Of a DNA stretch of 64,000 bases, positions 44,675 through 52,449 are shown in pieces. Source of the stretch: Flavivirga abyssicola (GTDB lineage Bacteria; Bacteroidota; Bacteroidia; Flavobacteriales; Flavobacteriaceae); contig NZ_CP141266.1 in assembly GCF_030540775.2 (NCBI RefSeq), forward strand, positions 275,501 to 339,500, read 5' to 3'. Each line of letters opens with the position of its first letter. Positions within the stretch are counted from its first letter, which is position 1. The notes under the pieces are model-generated. The model was not told where the DNA came from, did not search any database, and saw nothing but the letters and a program-made list of their open reading frames with translations. Both the position numbers and the translations under genes were made by a program.

Positions 44675-45454
44675 ATGCAGAAAACATTAAATATATTAGG
44701 GTTTATTGTAGGATTTATAGGGTTAATAATTGGTCTAATATCCTATATAAACACAGTTAAGAAAAAAGAAATCAGTTATAATGTTTTTGAACCATCATAT
44801 AAGATTTTTGACAATGAAGCTATTGATAAAGAGTCTAACCTTATGATTCTCACGAAAGATAGCATAAAAGTTGACCAAAATATTTATCTAACAACAATTG
44901 GAATTTGGAATTCTGGAGATTTAACAATAAATAGGTCAGATGTAAGAAAAAAAATATCACTTAAATTGAACGGAATTAACAGAATAATTGATTTCAAATT
45001 AATAAAAGAAGTTGACGCTGGTATTTCAAAGTTCACTTATGAAGTTAATAAAGACAGTATATTTAACATTGACTGGAAATTCTTTGACCCAAATAACGGA
45101 GTAAAATTTCAGATTCTTTATTTGGGAGATGAAAATTTATCCGGAAGAATGAATGGAAATGTTTTGGAAACAAATTTTGCTGAGTTTATTCCAGCCGAAA
45201 CAAAAGATGGCGGAATAAAGACGAAAAGCAAAACAACGCGAATTCTAATTTTTATTCTTCTGGTTGTAATGACAATTGCCATTATTTTATTAAGTGCTTT
45301 AAGGATACGAAGGAAACTAAAAAAAGGAGATAAAATAAAAGCTGAACTTTCTGTTGATTTTATTATGACTGTGATATACCCAATACTATTTCTAATAATG
45401 ATTGGATACTTTACATATGATTACTTTTTTAGAATAACCGAAGTACCATTCTAA
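44675..45454 (+). CDS. Cassette gene: membrane protein of unknown function
   Basis: A 259-residue protein with no family I recognise. One N-terminal membrane helix (residues 4-25, LNILGFIVGFIGLIIGLISY) is followed by a soluble beta-rich domain of about 160 residues and two C-terminal helices (RILIFILLVVMTIAIILLSA; IMTVIYPILFLIMIGYF). The soluble part contains FKLIKEVDAGISKFTYEVNK and WKFFDPNNGVKFQILYLGD. The cassette is bounded by GTTGTATGTA at its 5' end and the exact complement TACATACAAC at its 3' end, which supports its being one mobile unit. Confidence 0.7.
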   Translation: MQKTLNILGFIVGFIGLIIGLISYINTVKKKEISYNVFEPSYKIFDNEAIDKESNLMILTKDSIKVDQNIYLTTIGIWNSGDLTINRSDVRKKISLKLNGINRIIDFKLIKEVDAGISKFTYEVNKDSIFNIDWKFFDPNNGVKFQILYLGDENLSGRMNGNVLETNFAEFIPAETKDGGIKTKSKTTRILIFILLVVMTIAIILLSALRIRRKLKKGDKIKAELSVDFIMTVIYPILFLIMIGYFTYDYFFRITEVPF

Positions 45455-45461
45455 AAAACTA

Positions 45462-45597
45462 CATACAACAATGGCTATAAGTAATTGCTTGAGTCTGGTA
45501 AGTGTCAATCGGAATATTCTCCGAATATTCCTCACTCTCGGTCTTTTTGCTAACTTTAGTACTTTAAACAACTACTCATAGCCGAGACCGTTGGAAA
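45462..45597 (+). repeat. attC-like cassette site C
   Basis: Opens ACATACAACAATGGCTATAA and closes CTCATAGCCGAGACCGTTGG, so GGCTAT pairs with ATAGCC inside the CAAC/GTTG cores. The apex (45511-45531) is a 9-bp perfect hairpin GGAATATTC/GAATATTCC with a 3-nt loop. Confidence 0.85.
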
Positions 45598-45615
45598 CAT
45601 ATAAACAGAACACAA

Positions 45616-45807
45616 ATGCATCCAATTTTAATACTAACATTTTTAATTATTGCTTTTTGGTCAGTGATAACAACATTCAGAGCAATCTATCTGATTTTAA
45701 CAAAAGAATTTAAAGGAGACAAAATAACTTGGGTTTTGATTTCAATGATTGGAATTATTGGTCCTATAATTTGGATTACAAAAGGGAAAAAACTGCTTTC
45801 AAAATGA
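45616..45807 (+). CDS. Cassette gene: two-helix membrane protein (PLDc_N-like)
   Basis: A 63-residue protein, MHPILILTFLIIAFWSVITT then a short cytoplasmic loop and WVLISMIGIIGPIIWITKGK. Two membrane helices with a basic tail and the PIIW..KGKK ending resemble the PLDc_N module that precedes cardiolipin synthases, but here no phospholipase part follows. Its stop overlaps the next start (ATGA), so both genes form a small operon inside one cassette. Confidence 0.7.
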   Translation: MHPILILTFLIIAFWSVITTFRAIYLILTKEFKGDKITWVLISMIGIIGPIIWITKGKKLLSK

Positions 45808-46166
45808 AATACAGTATTCCAGACAAAAGAGAATTGACAAAACCAGAAATTGAACTGCTGACTTATCTGCTTGAAAAAGAAAAATCAGAATGGATTAATT
45901 TAATCGGAAATCTTAAAGTCATTGCGAGATGCGGTTGTGGAAAATGTCCTACCGTAATATTTGGAAAAAGATTTGACTCGGAAATTCAAAAAGGGAATTT
46001 AATAATCGACTACATTGGAAAAGGGAAAAACGGAGAGTTAATTGGAATATCTGTATTCGGAACTAACCAAATGCCGACTGAACTAGAATTTTATTCAATA
46101 GATGGGGAATCTGACATCACCGAATTACCAAAAATTGAAACGCTAAAACGTGCTGAATATAAATAA
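45804..46166 (+). CDS. Cassette gene: small cytoplasmic protein with CGCGKC motif
   Basis: A 120-residue soluble protein without a family I recognise. It starts MKYSIPDKRELTKPEIELLT and has a striking RCGCGKCPTVIFGKRF segment near residue 52, with three cysteines that could bind a metal. Start chosen at 45804, which overlaps the stop of the upstream membrane protein by ATGA; the frame is open further upstream. Coupling to a two-helix membrane protein could indicate a toxin-immunity-like or membrane-linked pair, but this is speculation. Confidence 0.65.
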   Translation: MKYSIPDKRELTKPEIELLTYLLEKEKSEWINLIGNLKVIARCGCGKCPTVIFGKRFDSEIQKGNLIIDYIGKGKNGELIGISVFGTNQMPTELEFYSIDGESDITELPKIETLKRAEYK

Positions 46167-46173
46167 AATACTA

Positions 46174-46310
46174 TTGCCAACAATGTATAACCGCAATTAC
46201 GGCGGATTCGACTACGTCCGAATCCACTCGGAATTGCTAATGTCAGTGCTAAACCGAAAATAATCGCTAACTTAACCCGTAACTAACAGTTATACGAGAC
46301 CGTTGGCAAC
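46174..46310 (+). repeat. attC-like cassette site D
   Basis: Opens TTGCCAACAATGTATAACC and closes GTTATACGAGACCGTTGGC. Both the cores (GCCAAC/GTTGGC) and inner arms (GTATAAC/GTTATAC) are perfect complements. Apex 46204-46225: GGATTCG/CGAATCC, 8-nt loop. Confidence 0.88.
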
Positions 46311-46321
46311 AAGCTAAAAAG

Positions 46322-46885
46322 ATGAAATTACCATTAACAATTTTAGTTCTGATTTTATGCTTATCGTCTTGTAAAGAAAAGACGGAAAGAAAATCCGAAC
46401 CGAAAAAAGAACAAACTGAATTAAAAGCTGAGTCGATTAAACCGACAGTTAAACCAACTGAAAAAATTGATTTGTCAAAAATTCCTGATTCTTTGGAATT
46501 AATGACTGACGAAAATTTGAAAGGAGATTTTAACGGAGATAATAAAACTGACTTCGCTTCTATTGTAAAAAACAAAAAGAATCAAAAAACCGGAGTTCTA
46601 ATAATTCACAATTCGGCAAATAATGAAAGTTTTGTTTTCGGGGCTGGAAAAGAAGTTAACCAAATGGCAGATTTGGACTGGATTGAAGTTTTTGAAACTC
46701 TACCAGAAGGAGAAATTATTTCACCGACTTTAGTTGATGAAGAAACAGGAGATGTAATTGGACAAGACGAAAATCAGAATTTTAAACTAATTGGAAACGC
46801 AATTTATATGAGCGTTGAGGAATCTCACGGAGGCGGAATTATATTTTGGAATGGAAAAGAATATAAATGGTATCATATAGAATAA
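46322..46885 (+). CDS. Cassette gene: lipoprotein of unknown function
   Basis: A 187-residue lipoprotein (signal ending LCLSSC, Cys18). A Lys/Glu-rich spacer (20-60) leads to a globular domain with a DFNGDNKTDF motif like a calcium-binding EF/FG-GAP loop and a C-terminal ESHGGGIIFWNGKEYKWYHI. No family recognised. The cassette is bounded by GTTGGCAAC and its exact complement GTTGCCAAC. Confidence 0.7.
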   Translation: MKLPLTILVLILCLSSCKEKTERKSEPKKEQTELKAESIKPTVKPTEKIDLSKIPDSLELMTDENLKGDFNGDNKTDFASIVKNKKNQKTGVLIIHNSANNESFVFGAGKEVNQMADLDWIEVFETLPEGEIISPTLVDEETGDVIGQDENQNFKLIGNAIYMSVEESHGGGIIFWNGKEYKWYHIE

Positions 46886-46892
46886 AAAGCCA

Positions 46893-47029
46893 GTTGCCAA
46901 CACCGTATAAAATTAATTGCTAGTGCAAGCCTACTTACGAAAATCCTTGCGAATTTTCTATTCGGTTTCTTATTTGCTAAATTAGGTGCTTAAAACACGC
47001 AACAAACCATATACAAACACGTGAGCAAC
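46893..47029 (+). repeat. attC-like cassette site E
   Basis: Opens GTTGCCAACACCGTATAAAA and closes CATATACAAACACGTGAGC. CGTATA pairs with TATACAAACACG in part. The 3' core reads CGTG where most sites have CGTTG. Apex 46939-46958 GAAAAT/ATTTTC. It is closely alike to site L in its central and 3' parts. Confidence 0.8.
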
Positions 47030-47033
47030 AATA

Positions 47034-47930
47034 ATGAAAAACCAAATGCAGAAAATTAAATCAGTCATTTTATTAATTATTATCGCAACATTTAGTTCCT
47101 GTCAATTCAACCAATCAGTAAATAAAGATTTGACAACTGGTGCATATTCAAGGGGTGATGGAATTGGAATTGATGGTGTTGTAATAGAGATTAATGGAGA
47201 AACGGACAATAGAAATGAATTTGTTTTTGGCGAAAAAGTAAATCTTGTATTTAATAACATTACTGGATTAACCAATTTAGACGGAAAAACATTTCCGAGA
47301 CTTTCAATGCACGTAGTAAAAAACGAGAAAGATACTGTCCTTTTTAATCCAAACTTACTTAAAAGTTTAAATAACGGAACTGACCTTTCACCACTTCAAC
47401 TTCAAGCGAATTTCAGAACTGCTTTACCGAATCGGAACAATGAAAAATATAAGGTGTTTATAGAAATTACAGATAAAAAAGGAGATGGGAAATTTAATTA
47501 CGAATTACCTTTTACAATAAAAGAAAATGACTTATTAGATATAAAAGGTGACGGAATTGAATACTCAACTATCTATTTGTGGAATGAAACATTAAAGCAA
47601 CCTGTTTTTGACAATAATGTTAGTTCTGAACATTTGTTTATCCTAATTCTTAATGATATACAAGGTTTGGAATTAACTAATGAAAAGGTTTTTCCAATTT
47701 TTTCACTTGACTTAACAGATAATAATGGAAATAAAATTCTATCTAATCCAAATCTTTTAAGTGCTTATGAGGAAGTAGGAGTAAATCCAAAAGATTTGAA
47801 AAGTCAAGTAACTGCTAAACTTACTTTCGCAAAAGGAAAGATAAATAACCCTTGTAGATTGAATACAAAACTGAAAGATAAAAATTCATCAAAGGAAATT
47901 AATATTTCTACTGAGTTAAATATAAATTAA
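47034..47930 (+). CDS. Cassette gene: duplicated-domain lipoprotein
   Basis: A 298-residue lipoprotein (signal ending TFSSC, Cys23). Two related beta-rich halves are visible: NNITGLTNLDGKTFPRLSMH...NPNLL in the first and NDIQGLELTNEKVFPIFSLD...NPNLL in the second, so an internal duplication built the protein. No family recognised; surface or periplasmic location inferred. A second in-frame Met (residue 5) could be the start. Confidence 0.7.
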   Translation: MKNQMQKIKSVILLIIIATFSSCQFNQSVNKDLTTGAYSRGDGIGIDGVVIEINGETDNRNEFVFGEKVNLVFNNITGLTNLDGKTFPRLSMHVVKNEKDTVLFNPNLLKSLNNGTDLSPLQLQANFRTALPNRNNEKYKVFIEITDKKGDGKFNYELPFTIKENDLLDIKGDGIEYSTIYLWNETLKQPVFDNNVSSEHLFILILNDIQGLELTNEKVFPIFSLDLTDNNGNKILSNPNLLSAYEEVGVNPKDLKSQVTAKLTFAKGKINNPCRLNTKLKDKNSSKEINISTELNIN

Positions 47931-47931
47931 A

Positions 47932-48099
47932 GTTGCCCCCAGTGTTAGTATTTACTAGTATCGTATCGAGTAAGAAAAAATAAGCTAAGAAGTTATTTGT
48001 TTAAAAAAACCTGCCGATCGCTTAAATAAACTTCCTATATTTAGACACATATAAGAGAAATAAACGCCATAAAGTGCGTTTATATAATTGTTGGCAAAC
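47932..48099 (+). repeat. attC-like cassette site F, R2 copy 2
   Basis: Opens GTTGCCCCCAGTGTTAGTAT, contains CTAGTATTTACTAG-like and AATCGCTTAAATAAACTTCC-like segments, closes GTTTATATAATTGTTGGC. Differs from copies 1 and 3 only by scattered substitutions and small indels. Confidence 0.82.
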
Positions 48100-48196
48100 A
48101 TTTAAGAAACCCGTTAACTAATTGAAAATCATCATTCACTCATTAAGAGTTTCAGAAAAACAAAACACATAATAGATTTGACAAAAATCTAACTGA

Positions 48197-48739
48197 ATGA
48201 GAAAAATTGGAATAATACTTTTGACAATTCTGCTGAATCTCAATTTGAGTTTCTCACAAACCGAATCTGAAATCGACTCATTGTTAAATGGAATTTCTGA
48301 AACGGAAAATTCAAAAGGAATTACGAAAACTGAACAAGCGAAAAAAATTATTGAATTTGGAGAAAACTCTCTGACAACTCTTGCGGAATTTTTTACTGAC
48401 TCAACTCTGACTAAGGTTAAATCGGAATGTCAAGAGCGGAATTTAACGAAAGGAGAAATTGCAATTATTATGGCTGACCGAATTGAGGGAATGCCATACT
48501 TTACAGTAACTGGAATTCAAAATTGTTTAATTACTTTCTGCGAAAACAATCCGAATTTAATAGAGTATTATTTATGGGCGATTAAAAGAGATGGAACCGA
48601 AAAATTTAAAGAAAAATATTTAGCGTGGTTAGAAAGTGATGACAGAATAGAATGGACACCTCTACTCGATTATAAATCAAAAAAAGAACGAAAAAAAGAA
48701 ATACGGAAACGAAAACGTGAAAAGAGGAAAGCTGAATAA
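48197..48739 (+). CDS. Cassette gene: secreted helical protein, unknown function
   Basis: A 180-residue protein with a cleavable signal (IILLTILLNLNLSFSQ). The mature part is mostly helical and ends in a Lys/Arg-rich tail (SKKERKKEIRKRKREKRKAE). It contains NLIEYYLWAIKRDGTEKFKE. No family recognised. Cassette ends GTTGGCAAA and TTTGCCAAC are exact complements. Confidence 0.68.
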   Translation: MRKIGIILLTILLNLNLSFSQTESEIDSLLNGISETENSKGITKTEQAKKIIEFGENSLTTLAEFFTDSTLTKVKSECQERNLTKGEIAIIMADRIEGMPYFTVTGIQNCLITFCENNPNLIEYYLWAIKRDGTEKFKEKYLAWLESDDRIEWTPLLDYKSKKERKKEIRKRKREKRKAE

Positions 48740-48745
48740 AAACGA

Positions 48746-48883
48746 TTTGCCAACACAGTGTATAATTAATTGCTTTGTCGAGTGCTTATTTGGAAAATTC
48801 CTTCAGAATTTTCTCGCGTCCGTTTTTGTTTACTAAATTAGTTGCTGAAACACGCAACTAACCATACACAAACACGTTGGGCA
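48746..48883 (+). repeat. attC-like cassette site G
   Basis: Opens TTTGCCAACACAGTGTATAA and closes CATACACAAACACGTTGGGC, whose core GTTGGGC fits the canonical GTTRRRY of integron attC sites. Apex 48793-48813: GAAAATTC/GAATTTTC. Confidence 0.87.
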
Positions 48884-48896
48884 TAATTAAAACGAA

Positions 48897-49736
48897 ATGC
48901 TAATGCAGAAAATAATCTTAACATTATTACTATTATCAACTTTTCTTATTTATTCTCAGAATAAGGAAACTGAAAAAATATTAAGCGAAGGAAAATTACT
49001 TTTTCGAATGGAAAAAGGTTCTTGGCATGGAACAGATGATATGTTGGCAAGATTTAAAACGAAAAAAGATTCAGTTGGCGGATATTTATCATATGATACT
49101 GCTGAAAATAAAATAAATACCATTTTCTTCAGTCGGTTTGACTCTGACAAAATATTAATAAGATATGAATTTGACAGTTTACCAAAACCACAACCAATAA
49201 AAATTGACACTACAAACCATAATGCAACCGATTTAGAAAAAAATCTTATTTCTATCCGTCAAGATGCGAGAAATAGAGCCTATGCCAATGAAGACAAGTT
49301 TTTCAGTTTTTACGAAAAGACTTCATTGAATTTTATTCCTGTTATTACTGACAAAGAAAGAAATGTTTTTGTATTAACTGGACCACAAGTTTCTGGAATT
49401 GTATTACTTGGCAACGATTATAAATTGAGTTACGACAAGAAAAATGAATTTAAGAAAAAAGAGAAAATTCATAACTCTATTTTACAATTCCCTAATGCTT
49501 CAGAAGATAAAGAAAACCCAACTGTTTCAACAATTCACTCACACGTAATAACCGAATACATTTCATCGACTGACATATGTACTTTATTGCTTTATAAAAA
49601 CTATGTTGAGTGGAATCAGCACATTGTTATAAGTGAAAAAGAAGTGTCGATATTTAATTTAGAAAAGGAATCTCTTTTTACAATGAAAAGAAAGGCTTGG
49701 GAGAAAATTTATAATAACGAAAAAGATAAAAAATAA
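48897..49736 (+). CDS. Cassette gene: secreted protein, unknown function
   Basis: A 279-residue protein with a cleavable signal (IILTLLLLSTFLIYSQ). The mature part contains RMEKGSWHGTDDMLARFKTK, TIFFSRFDSDKILIRYEFDS and a C-terminal SIFNLEKESLFTMKRKAWEK. No family recognised. The second Met (48903) is an equally good start. Cassette ends GTTGGGCA and TGCCCAAC are exact complements. Confidence 0.7.
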   Translation: MLMQKIILTLLLLSTFLIYSQNKETEKILSEGKLLFRMEKGSWHGTDDMLARFKTKKDSVGGYLSYDTAENKINTIFFSRFDSDKILIRYEFDSLPKPQPIKIDTTNHNATDLEKNLISIRQDARNRAYANEDKFFSFYEKTSLNFIPVITDKERNVFVLTGPQVSGIVLLGNDYKLSYDKKNEFKKKEKIHNSILQFPNASEDKENPTVSTIHSHVITEYISSTDICTLLLYKNYVEWNQHIVISEKEVSIFNLEKESLFTMKRKAWEKIYNNEKDKK

Positions 49737-49738
49737 CT

Positions 49739-49856
49739 GTGCCCAACACCGTATCTCAGAATGCCACTAGGAAACCCTAGCGGTAACGATCATTCTAGTG
49801 CAGACATATTAACCACTTGATTTAAAATAAAAAACATTGTACAACAACGTGCCAGC
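49739..49856 (+). repeat. attC-like cassette site H1
   Basis: Opens GTGCCCAACACCGTATC; apex CCACTAGG-AAAC-CCTAGCGG (49765-49782); ends GTACAACAACGTGCC. It is joined directly to site H2 with no gene between. Confidence 0.7.
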
Positions 49857-50064
49857 TAGTGTTAGTATTTACTAGTACCGTATCGAGTAAGAAAAAGTAA
49901 AATTTAAAAGCTTTTACAGCAGTGTAACAACTTTTCATTCATTTTCTTTCTTCTTTTACCTGCTAACTAAGAATGCCACTAGGGAAACCTAGCGGTAGCG
50001 ATCTTTAGTGTGGCCATATTTGAAACATCTTGGAGCAACAAACCATATAAATAAGTTGTGTGTA
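49857..50064 (+). repeat. attC-like composite site H2 (R2 5' end + H apex + E-type 3' end)
   Basis: Opens with the R2 5' segment (TAGTGTTAGTATTTACTAG), then after an AT-rich stretch carries CCACTAGG-GAAA-CCTAGCGG (apex like H1 with a changed loop), and closes GCAACAAACCATATAAATAAG before GTTGTGTGTA. The 379-bp region 49737-50115 has no gene apart from these two sites. Confidence 0.65.
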
Positions 50065-50115
50065 ATTTTGACGCAACTAAACTCGGGTTTGAACATCTAG
50101 TAAGAAAATAGAATT

Positions 50116-50424
50116 ATGAAAAAACGGATCCATCTTCTCATTCTTACTTTAGGAATAATTTCTTGTAGTTCTGACGATGAAACTAAAAACAACGACTATG
50201 AATTTATAGTAGAATATTCGACTACTGTTACGGTTGGTGGTGTCGTTGGAGTGACTGAACGGACTTTTGAGATTGGAGAAGTTTACACTGGTACAGACCA
50301 AGGTGATGATACGATAACGATAAGAATTGCAGAACATTCGGAATTAAATGATGATTGTCCAAATAGATGGTGCTACCAAGAATTATTAAATGTTCCTCGT
50401 GAATTTCTAAAATTAGTTGAATGA
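50116..50424 (+). CDS. Cassette gene: small lipoprotein
   Basis: A 102-residue lipoprotein with signal ending LTLGIISC (Cys17) and the typical SSDDETKN acidic start. The mature domain is beta-rich (VTVGGVVGVTERTFEIGEVY) with two cysteines (CPNRWC). No family recognised. Cassette ends GTTGTGTGTA and TACACACAAC are exact complements over ten bases. Confidence 0.68.
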   Translation: MKKRIHLLILTLGIISCSSDDETKNNDYEFIVEYSTTVTVGGVVGVTERTFEIGEVYTGTDQGDDTITIRIAEHSELNDDCPNRWCYQELLNVPREFLKLVE

Positions 50425-50453
50425 ACAATGACCTTGATTAATCTGACAAAAAG

Positions 50454-50644
50454 CTACACACAACAACGGGTGGTCAAAATAATTACTTGGTTCTTACTCC
50501 GCTAGTGCCACATCGAGTAATGAAAAATAAGCTAAGAAGTTATTTCTTAAAAAAACCTGTCAATCGCTTAAATAAACTTCCTATATTTAGACATATATAA
50601 GAGAAATAAATGCCATAAAGTGTGTTTATATAATTGTTGGAAAC
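50454..50644 (+). repeat. attC-like cassette site I, R2 copy 3
   Basis: Opens CTACACACAACAACGGGTGG, then joins the R2 repeat at about 50500 (CTCCGCTAGTGCCACATCGA) and closes GTTTATATAATTGTTGGAAAC. The R2 part from about 50530 to 50639 is almost identical to copy 1 at 44530-44643. Confidence 0.82.
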
Positions 50645-50655
50645 AAGCTGAAAAA

Positions 50656-51153
50656 ATGGACATAGAATATTTACCAAATAAAGGCTTCATTCTTAATTCT
50701 GTCAAAATAGAATGGAATGACGAACGGAATACTGTTAGAGAAAAAATCGGAAATAGACATAAGGAAGACGATAAAACAATTGACGTTGCTCAATTTTTCG
50801 AAGGAGACGAAAGTATGAATATTCATCAAAAAAGAGATGTTTATGAAAATCTGAACTCTAAAAATGATATACTATTTCTGAATTACAACAAGGACAATAA
50901 ATTAAAAGAATTAGAAGTACACTCTGGCTTTGATATTTTAATTGACAATATTCGACTTGGTTTTGGAAACGAAATCTCAGATTTTATAAATCAATTTCAA
51001 AAAAACGGAATTGAATACTCGGAAACAGAAAAAGGAAATTATCTTTTAAAGAAATTAAAAATATTGATTGCGGATAGTGAATCAATGGGTGGAAATGGAA
51101 CAAGATTATCTTATTTTTATGCGACATCTGACATTAGCCATTTAGCGGAATAA
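50656..51153 (+). CDS. Cassette gene: cytoplasmic protein, unknown function
   Basis: A 165-residue soluble protein with no signal and no family I recognise. It opens MDIEYLPNKGFILNSVKIEW and contains ILIDNIRLGFGNEISDFINQ and ISHLAE at the end. Start chosen at 50656: an earlier in-frame ATG at 50620 lies inside the R2 repeat, so those 12 residues would be repeat-derived. It is one of the few cassette products without an export signal. Confidence 0.65.
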   Translation: MDIEYLPNKGFILNSVKIEWNDERNTVREKIGNRHKEDDKTIDVAQFFEGDESMNIHQKRDVYENLNSKNDILFLNYNKDNKLKELEVHSGFDILIDNIRLGFGNEISDFINQFQKNGIEYSETEKGNYLLKKLKILIADSESMGGNGTRLSYFYATSDISHLAE

Positions 51154-51162
51154 AAAAAGCCA

Positions 51163-51300
51163 GTTGCCAACAATGTATAAAAATAATGCTTAAGTTTAAT
51201 CCTAAATCAAAAGGTTAGTGCGTATTTGGTCACTCTGATTTTCCTTCGGAAAATCCTCGGACACAAAACCGCACTATTCTTATACATAACCGTTGTACAC
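51163..51300 (+). repeat. attC-like cassette site J
   Basis: Opens GTTGCCAACAATGTATAAAA and closes TTCTTATACATAACCGTTG. TGTATAA(A)A pairs with TTATACA. Apex 51237-51255 is a perfect 8-bp hairpin GATTTTCC/GGAAAATC with loop TTC. Confidence 0.87.
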
Positions 51301-51305
51301 AATTT

Positions 51306-51755
51306 ATGAAACACCTGATATACATAATTATAATTCTGTTTTCAATTCAAACGAATGGACAAAACTCAACTGAAAAAAAACAGTTTAGAATTGACTTATT
51401 GACTGTTGAGAAAACGACTAACGATACTATAATAAGTTCAATTATTGAAATATACTCTGGCGAAAAAAGAATCGAAACTAGTACATCAGATTTTGACGGA
51501 ATTAGCATTTTCTTTATTAAATCAAAAGACGTTATTGACGACAAAATTCGTCTAAAAATTTATGGACCAAAATGTAGTATTTTTGAAAAAGAATATATTC
51601 TGACCGACGATTTAAATACTAAAATTAATTTGGAATATGGCGAAACGGAATACACTCATCATAATCAAACAATGGAAATGTATGAGAAACTAAATATAAA
51701 GCTCAAAATGTTTGAATGTGAAGTAGTTGAACCAAAAATTATTTATAAAAACTAA
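51306..51755 (+). CDS. Cassette gene: secreted protein with carboxypeptidase-regulatory-like pattern
   Basis: A 149-residue protein with a cleavable signal (IYIIIILFSIQTNGQ). The segment IISSIIEIYSGEKRIETSTS followed by DFDGISIFFIK matches the beta-sandwich pattern of carboxypeptidase-regulatory-like domains, which act as periplasmic binding or adaptor modules. The C-terminal 45 residues are charged and contain one CEVVEPKII segment. Weak assignment. Confidence 0.6.
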   Translation: MKHLIYIIIILFSIQTNGQNSTEKKQFRIDLLTVEKTTNDTIISSIIEIYSGEKRIETSTSDFDGISIFFIKSKDVIDDKIRLKIYGPKCSIFEKEYILTDDLNTKINLEYGETEYTHHNQTMEMYEKLNIKLKMFECEVVEPKIIYKN

Positions 51756-51763
51756 TAAAAAAC

Positions 51764-51783
51764 TTTGCACAACAACGTGTCCT
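51764..51783 (+). repeat. Collapsed attC-like site K
   Basis: TTTGCACAACAACGTGTCC puts a 5'-type core (CACAAC) directly beside a 3'-type core (AACGTGTCC) with no apex between, like the end of site H1 (ACAACAACGTGCC). It looks like a site that lost its interior. Confidence 0.5.
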
Positions 51784-51853
51784 ATGAAAAACACTATTTT
51801 TATTCCTCAAACTAAGGACTGTGTTTTGTTTGATAAATATTAAAACAAATAAT

Positions 51854-52447
51854 ATGAAAAAAATATGCCCTTTATTTATAATAATCGCTTTAATAGTTCT
51901 TTCCTCTTGCAAGGATACTGAAAAAGAAAAAAATACAATTCCTGTAGAAAAAATTGAAAGTGATATTTCAAATAATAATAAATCACCCGATGTGCAAACC
52001 AGAGATACTAATCGGTTCATAATTTCAGAGGATGGTTTTATGGGCTTTAAAATTGGAGGTGAAATCGATTCAAAATCTAAATACTTGAAAAAAAGTGTTC
52101 AGAAAAATGGAGAAGGTTCTTTCAATGGCTATATATTATTGAATGATAATGGAGATGAAATAGGGTTTATATTTCCTAAATATGATAATAAAAAAATTAT
52201 AAATATGATTGAGATAAGTTCTTCAAAATATAAAACAAAAGAAGGAATTAGCATTGGCTCAACCTATCAAGACTTAAAGAATCATTATCCTAATATAGAA
52301 ACCCACGGTAGTGAAATTGAGAGTCGGACAACTAGTAAAACAGGAAATTTGTCATTTCTTTTGGATATTGCTTTTAATACGTATGAAATTGATGAATCAA
52401 AAATCAAACCATTAACTAAGATAAAAAAAATAACTATTAGCAACTAA
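51854..52447 (+). CDS. Cassette gene: lipoprotein of unknown function
   Basis: A 197-residue lipoprotein (signal ending LIVLSSC, Cys17). The core reads GFMGFKIGGEIDSKSKYLKK, then FIFPKYDNKKIINMIEIS and KTKEGISIGSTYQDLKNHYP. The last motif (steadily spaced I..G.TY.DL...YP) is seen in small bacterial lipoproteins such as the DUF1131 group. The frame is open from 51821; the ATG at 51854 places the signal peptide at the N-terminus and is preferred. Last cassette gene before the opposing amylase gene. Confidence 0.68.
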   Translation: MKKICPLFIIIALIVLSSCKDTEKEKNTIPVEKIESDISNNNKSPDVQTRDTNRFIISEDGFMGFKIGGEIDSKSKYLKKSVQKNGEGSFNGYILLNDNGDEIGFIFPKYDNKKIINMIEISSSKYKTKEGISIGSTYQDLKNHYPNIETHGSEIESRTTSKTGNLSFLLDIAFNTYEIDESKIKPLTKIKKITISN

Positions 52448-52449
52448 AA

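Noticed and set aside
45729-45803. Longer version of the CGCGKC protein starting at 45729
   Set aside because: It would overlap the two-helix membrane gene by 79 bp; the ATGA overlap at 45804 is the typical coupled arrangement.
44488-50644. R2 repeats as insertion sequences
   Set aside because: R2 has no open frame, no clean terminal inverted repeats of IS type and no target duplications; it always ends at the GTTG core of a cassette.
50620-50655. ATG start inside the R2 repeat for the 50656 gene
   Set aside because: The 12 extra residues would be encoded by the repeat; ATG 50656 fits the pattern of the other cassettes, where genes start just after the site.
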